The position numbers were made by a program, and so were the translations under genes. From Gordonia sp. X0973 (GTDB lineage Bacteria > Actinomycetota > Actinomycetes > Mycobacteriales > Mycobacteriaceae), in NCBI RefSeq assembly GCF_013348785.1, contig NZ_CP054691.1:3410001-3474000 (forward strand): a DNA stretch of 64,000 nt. Reading direction: 5' to 3'. This document shows, piece by piece, positions 17,139 to 25,370 of the stretch. How positions within the stretch are numbered: the first letter of the stretch is position 1; every line of letters begins with the position of its first letter. The notes under the pieces were generated by a model. That model was not told where the DNA came from and did not search any database. It saw nothing but the letters and a program-made list of their open reading frames with translations.

Positions 17139-18304
17139 GACATCACCCCGACGAGCCAATCGGCCAAGCCCTTGGGGTCGAGTGCCGCGATCTGCATCCC
17201 CGCGTCGGCCATTTGCTCGGCCATCGCCCGGTTGTAAAAGGGTTGTGTCGCACCGGATTTCAGAGTCAACGACGCAAGTCCCAGGAGCTGCACACCGGCC
17301 TCGGCGAGTTCCCGGGTCTCGCGGACCAACTGTCGCGGCGAGCCTCCCTCGCAGAAGTCGGTGAGCAACACGAGGACGGTGTTGGCGGGGTTGGCGATGA
17401 TCGTCGAGCAGTACGCCAGCGCGCCGCCGATGTCGGTGCCCCCGCCCAGCTGCGTGGTCATGAGGACTTCGACGGGGTCGTCGGCGATCGGCGTGAGGTC
17501 GACAACGGCAGTGTCGAAGACGACTAGTTTGCATCTCACGGTGCCCAGGCCGGCGAAGATGCCCGCCATCACCGCGCTGTGGATGACCGAGTCGGCCATG
17601 CTCCCGCTCTGGTCGACGCAGAGGATGACGTCCCACTCGATGTGTCGGGTGTTGCGGTCGAAGAACTTCAGCTGGTCGACGATGAGTTGGCGGCGGGTCG
17701 GGTCATAGTTCTTCAGATTCGCCGCGATGGTCCCGGCAACGTCGAAGTTGGCGGCGATCGGGATCGGCGAATGCGCGAAACGCCGTCGGGTACCTCCCAG
17801 GACACGGCGCACGTCGGCCTCTAGGCGCTTGCGGAGATCGTCGACGACAGCCCTGATGAGCCGACGCAGACTCCCCTCGAGGCCGACCGGCATCGCACGG
17901 CGCAACCCGAGAACGGTGGCCAGGAGTTCCGTGCTCGGTGAGAGCGAGTCGAGGACATCCGGGTCGGTCATGAGGTCGGTCAGCCCGAACTTCTCCAACG
18001 CATGCGCGGTCACGACCTCGGTGACCGACTCCGGGAACAGTTCGCGGACCTCGCCCAGCCAAACGACGGCATGCGGCGCGGACCTCTCCAGCGATCCGGG
18101 GCCGATCTCCGTCCCATCCTCGTCATCGCCGCCGTCATCGCCGTTGGAATCGCCGGGCGCGACGTCGCGCCCCACGTATGCGCGCCGGTACAGGTAGTCC
18201 AAGGCTTCGGCCCGACGTGCCTCCTCGGAACCCTCGTCGGCCTCCCCCAACTCGTCTCGGGAGAACGAACCCAGCACCAGGCGCCAGCGGTCCAGCTCGC
18301 TCAT
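17135..18304 (-). CDS. VWA-domain protein of the MoxR-associated operon (YehP-like)
   Basis: 389 residues from ATG 18304, whose ATGA overlaps the stop of the DUF5682 gene. The C-terminal half is a von Willebrand A domain with an intact metal-ion (MIDAS) site: VDQSGSMADS (DxSxS), GGGTDIGGAL (Thr) and LLTDFCEGG (Asp). The N-terminal half is helical and acidic (GDSNGDDGGDDEDG). Partner MoxR ATPases usually remodel or activate VWA proteins. The homologous set in E. coli is yehL-yehM-yehP-yehQ. The long open frame continuing upstream to 18427 is antisense repeat and not part of the protein. Confidence 0.88.
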   Translation of the reverse strand: MSELDRWRLVLGSFSRDELGEADEGSEEARRAEALDYLYRRAYVGRDVAPGDSNGDDGGDDEDGTEIGPGSLERSAPHAVVWLGEVRELFPESVTEVVTAHALEKFGLTDLMTDPDVLDSLSPSTELLATVLGLRRAMPVGLEGSLRRLIRAVVDDLRKRLEADVRRVLGGTRRRFAHSPIPIAANFDVAGTIAANLKNYDPTRRQLIVDQLKFFDRNTRHIEWDVILCVDQSGSMADSVIHSAVMAGIFAGLGTVRCKLVVFDTAVVDLTPIADDPVEVLMTTQLGGGTDIGGALAYCSTIIANPANTVLVLLTDFCEGGSPRQLVRETRELAEAGVQLLGLASLTLKSGATQPFYNRAMAEQMADAGMQIAALDPKGLADWLVGVMS

Positions 18305-20766
18305 GGCTCCCCCAACCATTCGGAAAGTCCTTGGGCGACAAGAAGTTCCGAGGCCTGTGCGTTCAGCTGCTGGTGGTCGGGGTCTCGATACGGTTCCTCG
18401 CCTATCGGCTCGGATCCACTCGACCACCGAGGGTCACCACACTGGTCGAGTTCCGACGAGGCGCGATCGATCCCCAACCTCCGGCCCACCACGGCGGCCA
18501 CCAGATCCGTTTCGCCAGGGGTGAGCTCGGAGAGCGCCAATCGGAGCAGTGGCAGCGCCTCGCCGAACTGATCATCGGTCCACGAGCCCAGGAGATCACC
18601 CAGCACATCGACGAGATCGGTTTCCTGCCAAGCGAATTCACGTGCCGTGCGCATCAACCCGGTGAGGAACGGCAGGGCATCTGCTGGTCCGAGCGTCCCG
18701 GATAGCGCACCCCGCAACCGTCCCGCGGTCTCCGCCGCGCTCAACTCGCCGTCGGAATACCGCAGCCCGACCGCGGCGCCGCGGACGGCAGGCGCGCCAT
18801 GGTCGTCGGCGAGTCTGCGCACTATTCCGGCCAACGCCGCGCGATCCTCGTCGGCATCGAGCAGCGCCGTCTCCCCCACGGCCTCGCGTAGTGCGAGGAC
18901 GGCGGTGATCATCTGGTCCGGGTCTTCGGCGGGCAGGAGCCGGGCCAGATAGTCCGCGCGTCGCAACGCGGAGCGAGCCAGATCGGGCAACGCCGGGAAA
19001 TCGGCGGCGGCGAGCGGTTCCCGCGCTCGGAACAACATGGTCAACAAGTTGCACGCCGTCGCCGCACCGCAGAACGACGGCTCGTCGGCGACGGCTTCCG
19101 CCGCGGCTGCGGCCAACGCGTCGTCGCGTTCACGGCTACCGACGACACAACTGCGCGCGATCAACGCCGCGGCCGCTTCTGCGGACGACCGGTCCGCACC
19201 GCCCAGGAAGTCGTCGACGACTTCGGCGAACCGCGTGGCGACGGCCGCGGGCAACGTGCTGCCGTATCGGGACGCTTCGACCAGCCCGGCCTCGGTGGCC
19301 GGCGACCACCGGTAGCGCCACCGTTCGGTGATCAGGTGGAGGTCGGTGCCGCCGGTGAAGTCGGGACCGCGGACGAGTTCGCCAAACGGCACGTCGAGCA
19401 GCACCAACCCGTGCAGGATGCGGCTGGTCTGTCGGGCCGCGGGCCGTCGATAGATCTGCAGCGTGGTCTCCCGCGACACCGGATCGTCGACGGTGAGCCG
19501 TGCCGCCTCCACGCGGGCCAGCGCATCCGCGACTAGCGGCGGGGTCGCCGTCCCGGGCGGCACCTGGCCGATGAGGTCACCGGTGAGGATCTCCTCGGTG
19601 ACCTCCAGCGGCACCTGGCCTTCCACGGCGACGTCGCCTTTGACGAAGGTCGCCGCCACCGCGTCGCGCAGGTCCCTGGTGGTCGGCGCGCTCCGCCCCC
19701 GAAGTCGCGCCAGTCGTCGGACGTGGGCGTCGGCATCGGTGACGGTCGGCAGTGCGACGGGGTACCCCAGTTCGCGCAGCCGACCGGCGATCGCCAACAG
19801 GGATTCCGTCGCCGCCCGCGTCCGGTAATCGCCCCGGCCTGCCGTCATGTGCTCCCACGACCGCCGATGCCACCCTGGCGAACGGATGCCCGCGGCGTAA
19901 CCGTTGACCGAGTCGACCCGCGGCTCGCTGAATCGGATCAGCGCAGCCCTACTCGCCGGCGCCTTGATCAGCGGTCGCGGCGGCGGGTCGTCGAGGAGGT
20001 CCGGAAGCACGACGGCGTGGTACCCGCCGACGACTACCAGCACCGGGCCGTCCGCGGCGGCCATCGCCTCGGTGACGTGCCAAGTCATCTCAGCTTCCCG
20101 GGCCGTCGTCCCATCGCGGTCGTGTTCGCGCGGTGACGTATCGGCGCGGGCCAGTGCGCAGTAGGCGACGAGCCGCGCAGCGTGTTCGGCCGGGTCCTCC
20201 GTCAAGGCGGCCGACTCGAAGTACTGCTCCCACAGCTCGTCGGCGTCACGGCACCCGAGTTGTTCGGCGACGGCCCGCAGCGTTTCACTGAACACCAGCC
20301 GCCGCTCGTCCCATTGCAGCGACGACGCGTCGTCGGCCTTCGAGGTGGCGTGCTGCTCGGCGATGTCGAGGTCGATGAACGACGACGGGATGCCCGCGGC
20401 CGCCGCGTCGCGCACTGCGACGAGTTCGGGAGAGAAGTCACAGAACGGGTAGTAGGCGCCCAACCCGGGCGCCCCCTTCGCCCCGCGTTTGGCCTCGGTG
20501 TAAGCGTAGATGGCGAGCGGCGTGCGGGCGCGCTCATCGGCGAGCGACTCGACCAGCGGCGTGAACGACCGCGGTCCTTCGACGAGGACCCTTGCCGGAC
20601 GGTACTTCTCGATGGCCTGGCGGACCGCCCTGGCACTGGACGGCGAGTGATGGCGCACCCCGATGATGACGCGCTCGGGAGTTACCAGTCGCCTGGCCAG
20701 GGCACGGATCTGTTCCGCCGTCGGGGCGGCATTTGGGACCATGGCGGCGGACGGCGACGCGCTCAC
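18301..20766 (-). CDS. DUF5682 family protein (YehM-like)
   Basis: 821 residues from GTG 20766, which overlaps the MoxR stop as GTGA; ATG 20742 is an alternative. The N-terminus carries the family signature VIIGVRHHSPSSARAVRQAI followed by VLVEGP, and LVVVGGYHAVVLPDLL lies near residue 260, resembling a degenerate TraB/erythromycin-esterase-like fold. The C-terminal part is helical. Biochemical role unknown; always found beside MoxR and VWA genes. The 48-bp interspersed repeat is read in frame close to the C-terminus, giving WSSGSEPIGEEPYRDP, before a final LNAQASELLVAQGLSEWL. Confidence 0.85.
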   Translation of the reverse strand: MSASPSAAMVPNAAPTAEQIRALARRLVTPERVIIGVRHHSPSSARAVRQAIEKYRPARVLVEGPRSFTPLVESLADERARTPLAIYAYTEAKRGAKGAPGLGAYYPFCDFSPELVAVRDAAAAGIPSSFIDLDIAEQHATSKADDASSLQWDERRLVFSETLRAVAEQLGCRDADELWEQYFESAALTEDPAEHAARLVAYCALARADTSPREHDRDGTTAREAEMTWHVTEAMAAADGPVLVVVGGYHAVVLPDLLDDPPPRPLIKAPASRAALIRFSEPRVDSVNGYAAGIRSPGWHRRSWEHMTAGRGDYRTRAATESLLAIAGRLRELGYPVALPTVTDADAHVRRLARLRGRSAPTTRDLRDAVAATFVKGDVAVEGQVPLEVTEEILTGDLIGQVPPGTATPPLVADALARVEAARLTVDDPVSRETTLQIYRRPAARQTSRILHGLVLLDVPFGELVRGPDFTGGTDLHLITERWRYRWSPATEAGLVEASRYGSTLPAAVATRFAEVVDDFLGGADRSSAEAAAALIARSCVVGSRERDDALAAAAAEAVADEPSFCGAATACNLLTMLFRAREPLAAADFPALPDLARSALRRADYLARLLPAEDPDQMITAVLALREAVGETALLDADEDRAALAGIVRRLADDHGAPAVRGAAVGLRYSDGELSAAETAGRLRGALSGTLGPADALPFLTGLMRTAREFAWQETDLVDVLGDLLGSWTDDQFGEALPLLRLALSELTPGETDLVAAVVGRRLGIDRASSELDQCGDPRWSSGSEPIGEEPYRDPDHQQLNAQASELLVAQGLSEWLGEP
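18381..18428 (-). repeat. Interspersed 48-bp repeat translated within the DUF5682 gene
   Basis: It matches the aftD copies except at the centre, which reads GCCGATAGGC on the gene strand instead of GCCCCTGGGC. The GCC...GGC pairing is kept while the loop changes, as expected if a hairpin is selected. The reading frame stays open through it. Confidence 0.85.
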
Positions 20767-21863
20767 CCCCGCGTGGCACGGTGCGCGTCGAGCGCCGCCG
20801 CCCACTGCGACCCCCGTTTCGCCCGGCCGCGGACCACCACGTCGAAGTACTGGTCGAGTTTCGGCCCGTCGTCGGCATTGTCTTTGCACACGGTGCCGAT
20901 GAGCTGGCGGGCGATGTGCGCACCGGTCGCGGTGCCGCCGTCGAAATAGTGGGCGTCGAGCGCGGCCGAGTATCCGACTGCGACGGCCTCGGCGGCCGAC
21001 ATGACCGCAGTCGGCGCGGCCACCGCTGTGCCATCGGAGGTCCGCCCGGTGCGCAAGTCCGCGAAGACGTCGACGAGGAGTTCGACGACATCGGGCGCAA
21101 GCCGATCGTCGACCCCGGCCTCGTCGAGCAGGTCGGCGGTTTGCTCGGCTATGAGGACGGCCTGCATCTTGCGGTCGGTGAGCGGCTGCACCGTCTCGAA
21201 GTTGAAACGTCGTTTCAGTGCGCTGGACAGCTCGTTGACGCCGCGGTCGCGCAGGTTGGCGGTCGCGATGACGTTGAACCCGGGCCGAGCGGCGAGCACC
21301 GCGTCGGACGTGGCGCCGAGTTCCGGGATGTGCAATGCCTTGTCGGACAACACGCCAATCAACGAGTCGGAGATCTCCGGCTGAATACGCGTGATCTCCT
21401 CGATGCGGCAGATCCCGCCCGCCTCCATCGCCTGGAACAGCGGCGCCCGGACCAGCGCTCGCTCACTCGGACCCTCGGCGATGAGCAGCGCATAGTTCCA
21501 GGTGTAGGCGATCTTGTCGTCGGTCGTGCCGACGCTCCCCTGCACGACCCGTTGCGACGATCCGCTGATCGCCGCTGAAAGCAGTTCGGACAGCATCGAT
21601 TTCGCGGTGCCCGGCTCTCCGACGAGCAGTAGTCCGCGCTGGCTCATCAGCGTCACGATGCTCCGCTCGACCAGAGCGTCGTCACCGTAGAACTTGCGCG
21701 TGACCCCGGCAGATTTGTCGCCGACGACGAAGCTGCGCACCGCACGCGGGCTCAGCTTCCAACCCGGCGGCTTCCGCTCGCCCGCATCTGCGGTGACGAG
21801 CCGCACGAGTTCGTCGGCATAAGCCTCCTCGGCGGGCGCGCGCAAGACGGGGGCTGCGGTCAC
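20763..21863 (-). CDS. MoxR-family AAA+ ATPase (YehL-like)
   Basis: 366 residues. Walker A is LLLVGEPGTAKSMLSELL (GxxGxxKS, about residue 78). The Walker B position reads GGICRIEEITRIQPE, so the usual Asp-Glu is Glu-Glu. Sensor 1 and the arginine region are FNVIATANLRDRGVNELSSALKRRFNFE. MoxR ATPases act as hexameric remodelling machines for VWA-domain partners. Start ATG MTAAPVLRAPAEEAYADELV; 45 bp separate it from the DUF4132 gene upstream, and it overlaps the DUF5682 start by four bases, so the whole set is one transcript. Confidence 0.92.
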   Translation of the reverse strand: MTAAPVLRAPAEEAYADELVRLVTADAGERKPPGWKLSPRAVRSFVVGDKSAGVTRKFYGDDALVERSIVTLMSQRGLLLVGEPGTAKSMLSELLSAAISGSSQRVVQGSVGTTDDKIAYTWNYALLIAEGPSERALVRAPLFQAMEAGGICRIEEITRIQPEISDSLIGVLSDKALHIPELGATSDAVLAARPGFNVIATANLRDRGVNELSSALKRRFNFETVQPLTDRKMQAVLIAEQTADLLDEAGVDDRLAPDVVELLVDVFADLRTGRTSDGTAVAAPTAVMSAAEAVAVGYSAALDAHYFDGGTATGAHIARQLIGTVCKDNADDGPKLDQYFDVVVRGRAKRGSQWAAALDAHRATRG

Positions 21864-21908
21864 GGATGCACTCCGGTCATGAGATCAACGTAGGCCAGAA
21901 CACCGACA

Positions 21909-24900
21909 TCAGTAGGTCACCTGGCTCTCCCAGTCCTGGGCATACTCGCCGAGCGCAGCCAGGGCGCGCATGTCGGCGACCGTCGCGAAGACCAGCCCTG
22001 CCGGCACCTGCGCCAGCGGCAGCGCACCGCGCGGACCACTGAACGTGATCTTCCCGAGCGCGACGGTGACGTCCTCCACGGGTTGCGCGACGCCGGAGAA
22101 GTGCAGGCTCGCGGTGACACCGAGCGTCGGGTACCGGCGTTCGTAGTCGAAGAAGAAGCCGCCGTCGCCGGTCTCGCCCTTCTCGTAGCCGCGCTTGGTC
22201 GCCGCCGAGCGCAACGAGAACATGCCGAGCAGATACCCGACGAAATCATCGACCGACTTGGCTTGCGGATCGCCCGGCACGTACGCGTGCGGGAACTGCT
22301 CGAACAGCGGGTCGACGCGGTAGTCGTCGAAGTGGGCGCGCCACCGACCGACCTCCTCGTCGTCGACGAGTCCGGTTCCGGCCAAGCTGATCATTCCCGA
22401 CGGGAGGGATACCTCCTCGTCGAAAGCATCGGTCAGCGTCCCGTCTCCCAGTGGGCGGAACACCCTCCCGTCGTCGCTCTGCCAGATGAGTCGCTGTGCG
22501 AGGATCCCGACAATCGGGTGGCTGCGCAGGTAGCGCTCCCAATCGTCGGGCGACCATTCGCGTTCCGCGCACCACGCCTCGTAGAGCCGGTCCGTGGCCT
22601 GTTTGACGACGGTCTTGACCGTCTTGCGCGCCGCCGACAACTCCTTCTTGGCGGCGGCAGCCAGTTCCTCGTCGTCGGAGACGCGCGGAGCGGGCAGCGA
22701 CTTGAGCGCCTTGCGATCGCCGTCGAAAAGGGCGATCGTCCCCGACGGTGTGAGGTGCGCGTGGAACTGCCGCGGCCCGAAGTCGAGGGTCAGCTCACCG
22801 TCGACGAATCCAGCGTCAGGCACGGTTCGGTCGGCCAGTTCAGCCGGCGACCAACCTTTGCGCTCGGCCAGTTCGGCGACCCGCTCACCCGCTTCCTTCT
22901 TGATTCCCGGGGTGCGGAAGCGGGTGCTGATGGCCAGGAGTAGTTGAACGGCGGGCGCATCGTCGACCCAACCCAGCATCGCCACCAGAGCCTTGCACTG
23001 CGCCGCGCGCCAGCCGTAGTAGGTGCGAATGTAGTGCTCGGCGACCGGCGCGGCGTTGCCCTTGCAAGCGACGGCGCAGATCGCCAACAGGCCCTTGGCA
23101 GCGATGCCGTTCTCCTCGGCACACCACGCGTTTAGGAGCCAATCGCCGAAACGCTCCGCGTCGTGTGGGTCGAAGAGTCCGACGTAGTACCGCAACGAGA
23201 CCGACGGTTCCGGCGACTTCGCCTTCACCGCTGTCGCGACGAGCCAGCGCAGGACATCCAGATCGACGCTGTCACCGGACTCGACCCAGCGCACCGGCGG
23301 TGCCTGATCCCAGTCGAGCCACGCCGGCGGCGCGGCTTTCCCTTTCGCGACGAGCTTCTCCAACGCCTCTCGGTTCAAGTAGTGGTCAGGTGAACGGCCA
23401 AGCGCGGCCAGGGCGGTGAGCAGCGCGTCGCGCACACGCTCGGTCTTCTCGGCACGGTATCGCTCGTCGAGGAGGTCGATTTCGGCTTCCGTTCCGATTT
23501 CGGCAAGCCACCGCGCCGCAATCATCCGGGTGTCCGCGGAGGAATCGCGCAGCGCGGCGACGATGCGAGAACTCCGACGCGGGTCGTCGCGTACGACTTC
23601 CTGCGCCGCCCGACGCCGATGTCCGCGAGGCCCCAGCGCCATCCGGTACATCGCGTCGGCGGCCCGGTCGGGCAGTGGTCGCAGTCGTTTGAGGACTTCG
23701 AACGCTCCCATTCTGTCGTCAAATCCCCGGTTGCCCTCCTCGGCAATGCTGACGAATCTGTCGACCCACTCCAGGACGTAGGGTCCGATCTCGTCGTCCG
23801 ACGCCGACTCTATAAACCCAACCGAGTTCAGCAGCCCACCGGCCACCATCGCCGACCCGTTGGTATCCAGACCGTCGAGCAGCGCGGCGAGCAGGGTCAG
23901 CGACGGCTCCCCACTCTGCTGACGCAGCAACGAGATCGCCTCGCCCGCGAGGGGCCGGAGCATCTCGTTCCTGTAGGTGAACAGATCGCCGGTGCGCATG
24001 AGCACCGTGACCAGATTCGACGCCGTGACGCCCGGGATCGCGGCATAAGCCATGATCGCGTCTTCGTAGTGGTACGAGAAGCGGATGTCGGCATCGGTGT
24101 CGGCAGGCCGAGGTGGTTGCGGGTCCCGCGCATCGGCGCGAAGCCGCCGCAGGAGCCCATCGGCTAGACCTACTTTCCCATCTCGGCGGTACCGCGAGTA
24201 CTCCTTGTCGATCCGCGTCACCAACCTGACGAGTGCGGCGTCGATCTCCGGGGTGAGCGGGAACGTCCAGTCAACGCGGACGGGCCTGGGCTTGACGAGT
24301 GCCCGCGCCTCAACGATCGGCGCTGAATCCCAAGAGGCGATCAGATCCGCGGCCTCCGCGGTGCCGAGCGCCTCGGCACGTTCTCTCGCCCACGGACGGT
24401 CGACGGGGGTCGGCGCCAGTCGCCACAAGGCGTCGAGAGCGCGCAGCTGGCGTCCCCGTTTCGCGTTGCCCGCGAGTTCGCGCAGCGCGACAGACGTCCC
24501 CAAGCATCGTCGGGCCAATCGCTCCGTATCGGTCGCGATCGTGGCCGAACCGTCCACAAGATAGAGCGCGAGCGTCGACCCAAAGGGGGCGAGACCGCGG
24601 GCGTCGAGGGGCCGCAGGTTGTCGATGATGATGGGGCGCAGCGCTCCCGGCGCGGCCACGGCCAGCCCGGCCAGGACGCTGCCGTCCTCGATCACCCGTT
24701 CCCGATACCCGGGCAGGGACCGCATGACACCGCGCGGCCCGCCTTCGCCGGTGAAGTCGTGACGGCCTGAGCGGAAGAGCGCCTCAAGTAGTTCGCCCGG
24801 CCGGCCGCCGGCCTCGGTGACAATGTCCTCGATCGTGCCGAACCGCACCGGCACCGCCTCTCGATTCGATATGGCCGCGTGGTGGAAACTACGGCCGATG

Positions 24901-25256
24901 TCGTCGATCAGCCACTCGATCACGTCTCCGTCGGCGATCGGGGCAAGACGCATGTACGGGTAGTGGTCGAACTCGGCCACCACCCGCGCCCAGCGCAGAC
25001 CTCGCTCGGGGCCGGCGGCGTCGAGCAAGGCGTAGAGCTCTTGCCGTCGTTCCCGCTCGGGCCCCGACCACGCCGACTCCCACCAGTTCGGTTGCGCCGC
25101 GGCCACTGCCTTGAGTGCGGCGGCTTCCCCGTCGCCGCTCTGGATGTAAGCGACGACCCGCTTGGGCAGTGTCGGGTCGATCTCGCTGACCTGACTGGCC
25201 TCGATGACCTTGGCCACGGCCGCGCTGAACGGCTCAGACCGCCGGAAGAATCCCAT
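21909..25256 (-). CDS. DUF4132-domain protein (MolR/YehI-like)
   Basis: 1,115 residues, first gene of the operon. The middle is rich in helical repeats of HEAT type (for example DDPRRSSRIVAALRDSSADTRMIAARWLAEIG), and the C-terminal third (from about 790: WSPAELADRTVPDAGFVDGE through KKELSAARKTVKTVVKQATDRLYEAW) is the DUF4132 module. E. coli YehI/MolR, about 1,200 residues, has the same composition. The name molR came from an early link to molybdate regulation that does not define a mechanism. It may be the target-recognition or scaffold part of the MoxR system. Start ATG 25256 (MGFFRRSEPF). Confidence 0.85.
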   Translation of the reverse strand: MGFFRRSEPFSAAVAKVIEASQVSEIDPTLPKRVVAYIQSGDGEAAALKAVAAAQPNWWESAWSGPERERRQELYALLDAAGPERGLRWARVVAEFDHYPYMRLAPIADGDVIEWLIDDIGRSFHHAAISNREAVPVRFGTIEDIVTEAGGRPGELLEALFRSGRHDFTGEGGPRGVMRSLPGYRERVIEDGSVLAGLAVAAPGALRPIIIDNLRPLDARGLAPFGSTLALYLVDGSATIATDTERLARRCLGTSVALRELAGNAKRGRQLRALDALWRLAPTPVDRPWARERAEALGTAEAADLIASWDSAPIVEARALVKPRPVRVDWTFPLTPEIDAALVRLVTRIDKEYSRYRRDGKVGLADGLLRRLRADARDPQPPRPADTDADIRFSYHYEDAIMAYAAIPGVTASNLVTVLMRTGDLFTYRNEMLRPLAGEAISLLRQQSGEPSLTLLAALLDGLDTNGSAMVAGGLLNSVGFIESASDDEIGPYVLEWVDRFVSIAEEGNRGFDDRMGAFEVLKRLRPLPDRAADAMYRMALGPRGHRRRAAQEVVRDDPRRSSRIVAALRDSSADTRMIAARWLAEIGTEAEIDLLDERYRAEKTERVRDALLTALAALGRSPDHYLNREALEKLVAKGKAAPPAWLDWDQAPPVRWVESGDSVDLDVLRWLVATAVKAKSPEPSVSLRYYVGLFDPHDAERFGDWLLNAWCAEENGIAAKGLLAICAVACKGNAAPVAEHYIRTYYGWRAAQCKALVAMLGWVDDAPAVQLLLAISTRFRTPGIKKEAGERVAELAERKGWSPAELADRTVPDAGFVDGELTLDFGPRQFHAHLTPSGTIALFDGDRKALKSLPAPRVSDDEELAAAAKKELSAARKTVKTVVKQATDRLYEAWCAEREWSPDDWERYLRSHPIVGILAQRLIWQSDDGRVFRPLGDGTLTDAFDEEVSLPSGMISLAGTGLVDDEEVGRWRAHFDDYRVDPLFEQFPHAYVPGDPQAKSVDDFVGYLLGMFSLRSAATKRGYEKGETGDGGFFFDYERRYPTLGVTASLHFSGVAQPVEDVTVALGKITFSGPRGALPLAQVPAGLVFATVADMRALAALGEYAQDWESQVTY

Positions 25257-25320
25257 GCGACCAACCTAGGGCAACGCCCCAACGGCTGAATAGCGACGAC
25301 GGGTCGACCGGTGCCAGCTG

Positions 25321-25370
25321 TGTCATTTAGTGTCATAAAATGTCATTTGATGTAACTTTGTGTCATGACA
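25321..25370 (+). promoter_or_regulatory. Five tandem 10-bp repeats, candidate operator array
   Basis: Starting at 25321 the sequence has TGTCATTTAG, TGTCATAAAA, TGTCATTTGA, TGTAACTTTG and TGTCATGACA, back to back with exact 10-bp spacing. The stretch is much richer in A+T than its surroundings. The last unit contains the first ATG of the downstream gene. One-turn spacing puts all copies on one face of the helix, as for cooperative binding by a repressor, possibly the winged-helix part of the gene's own product. Confidence 0.7.
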
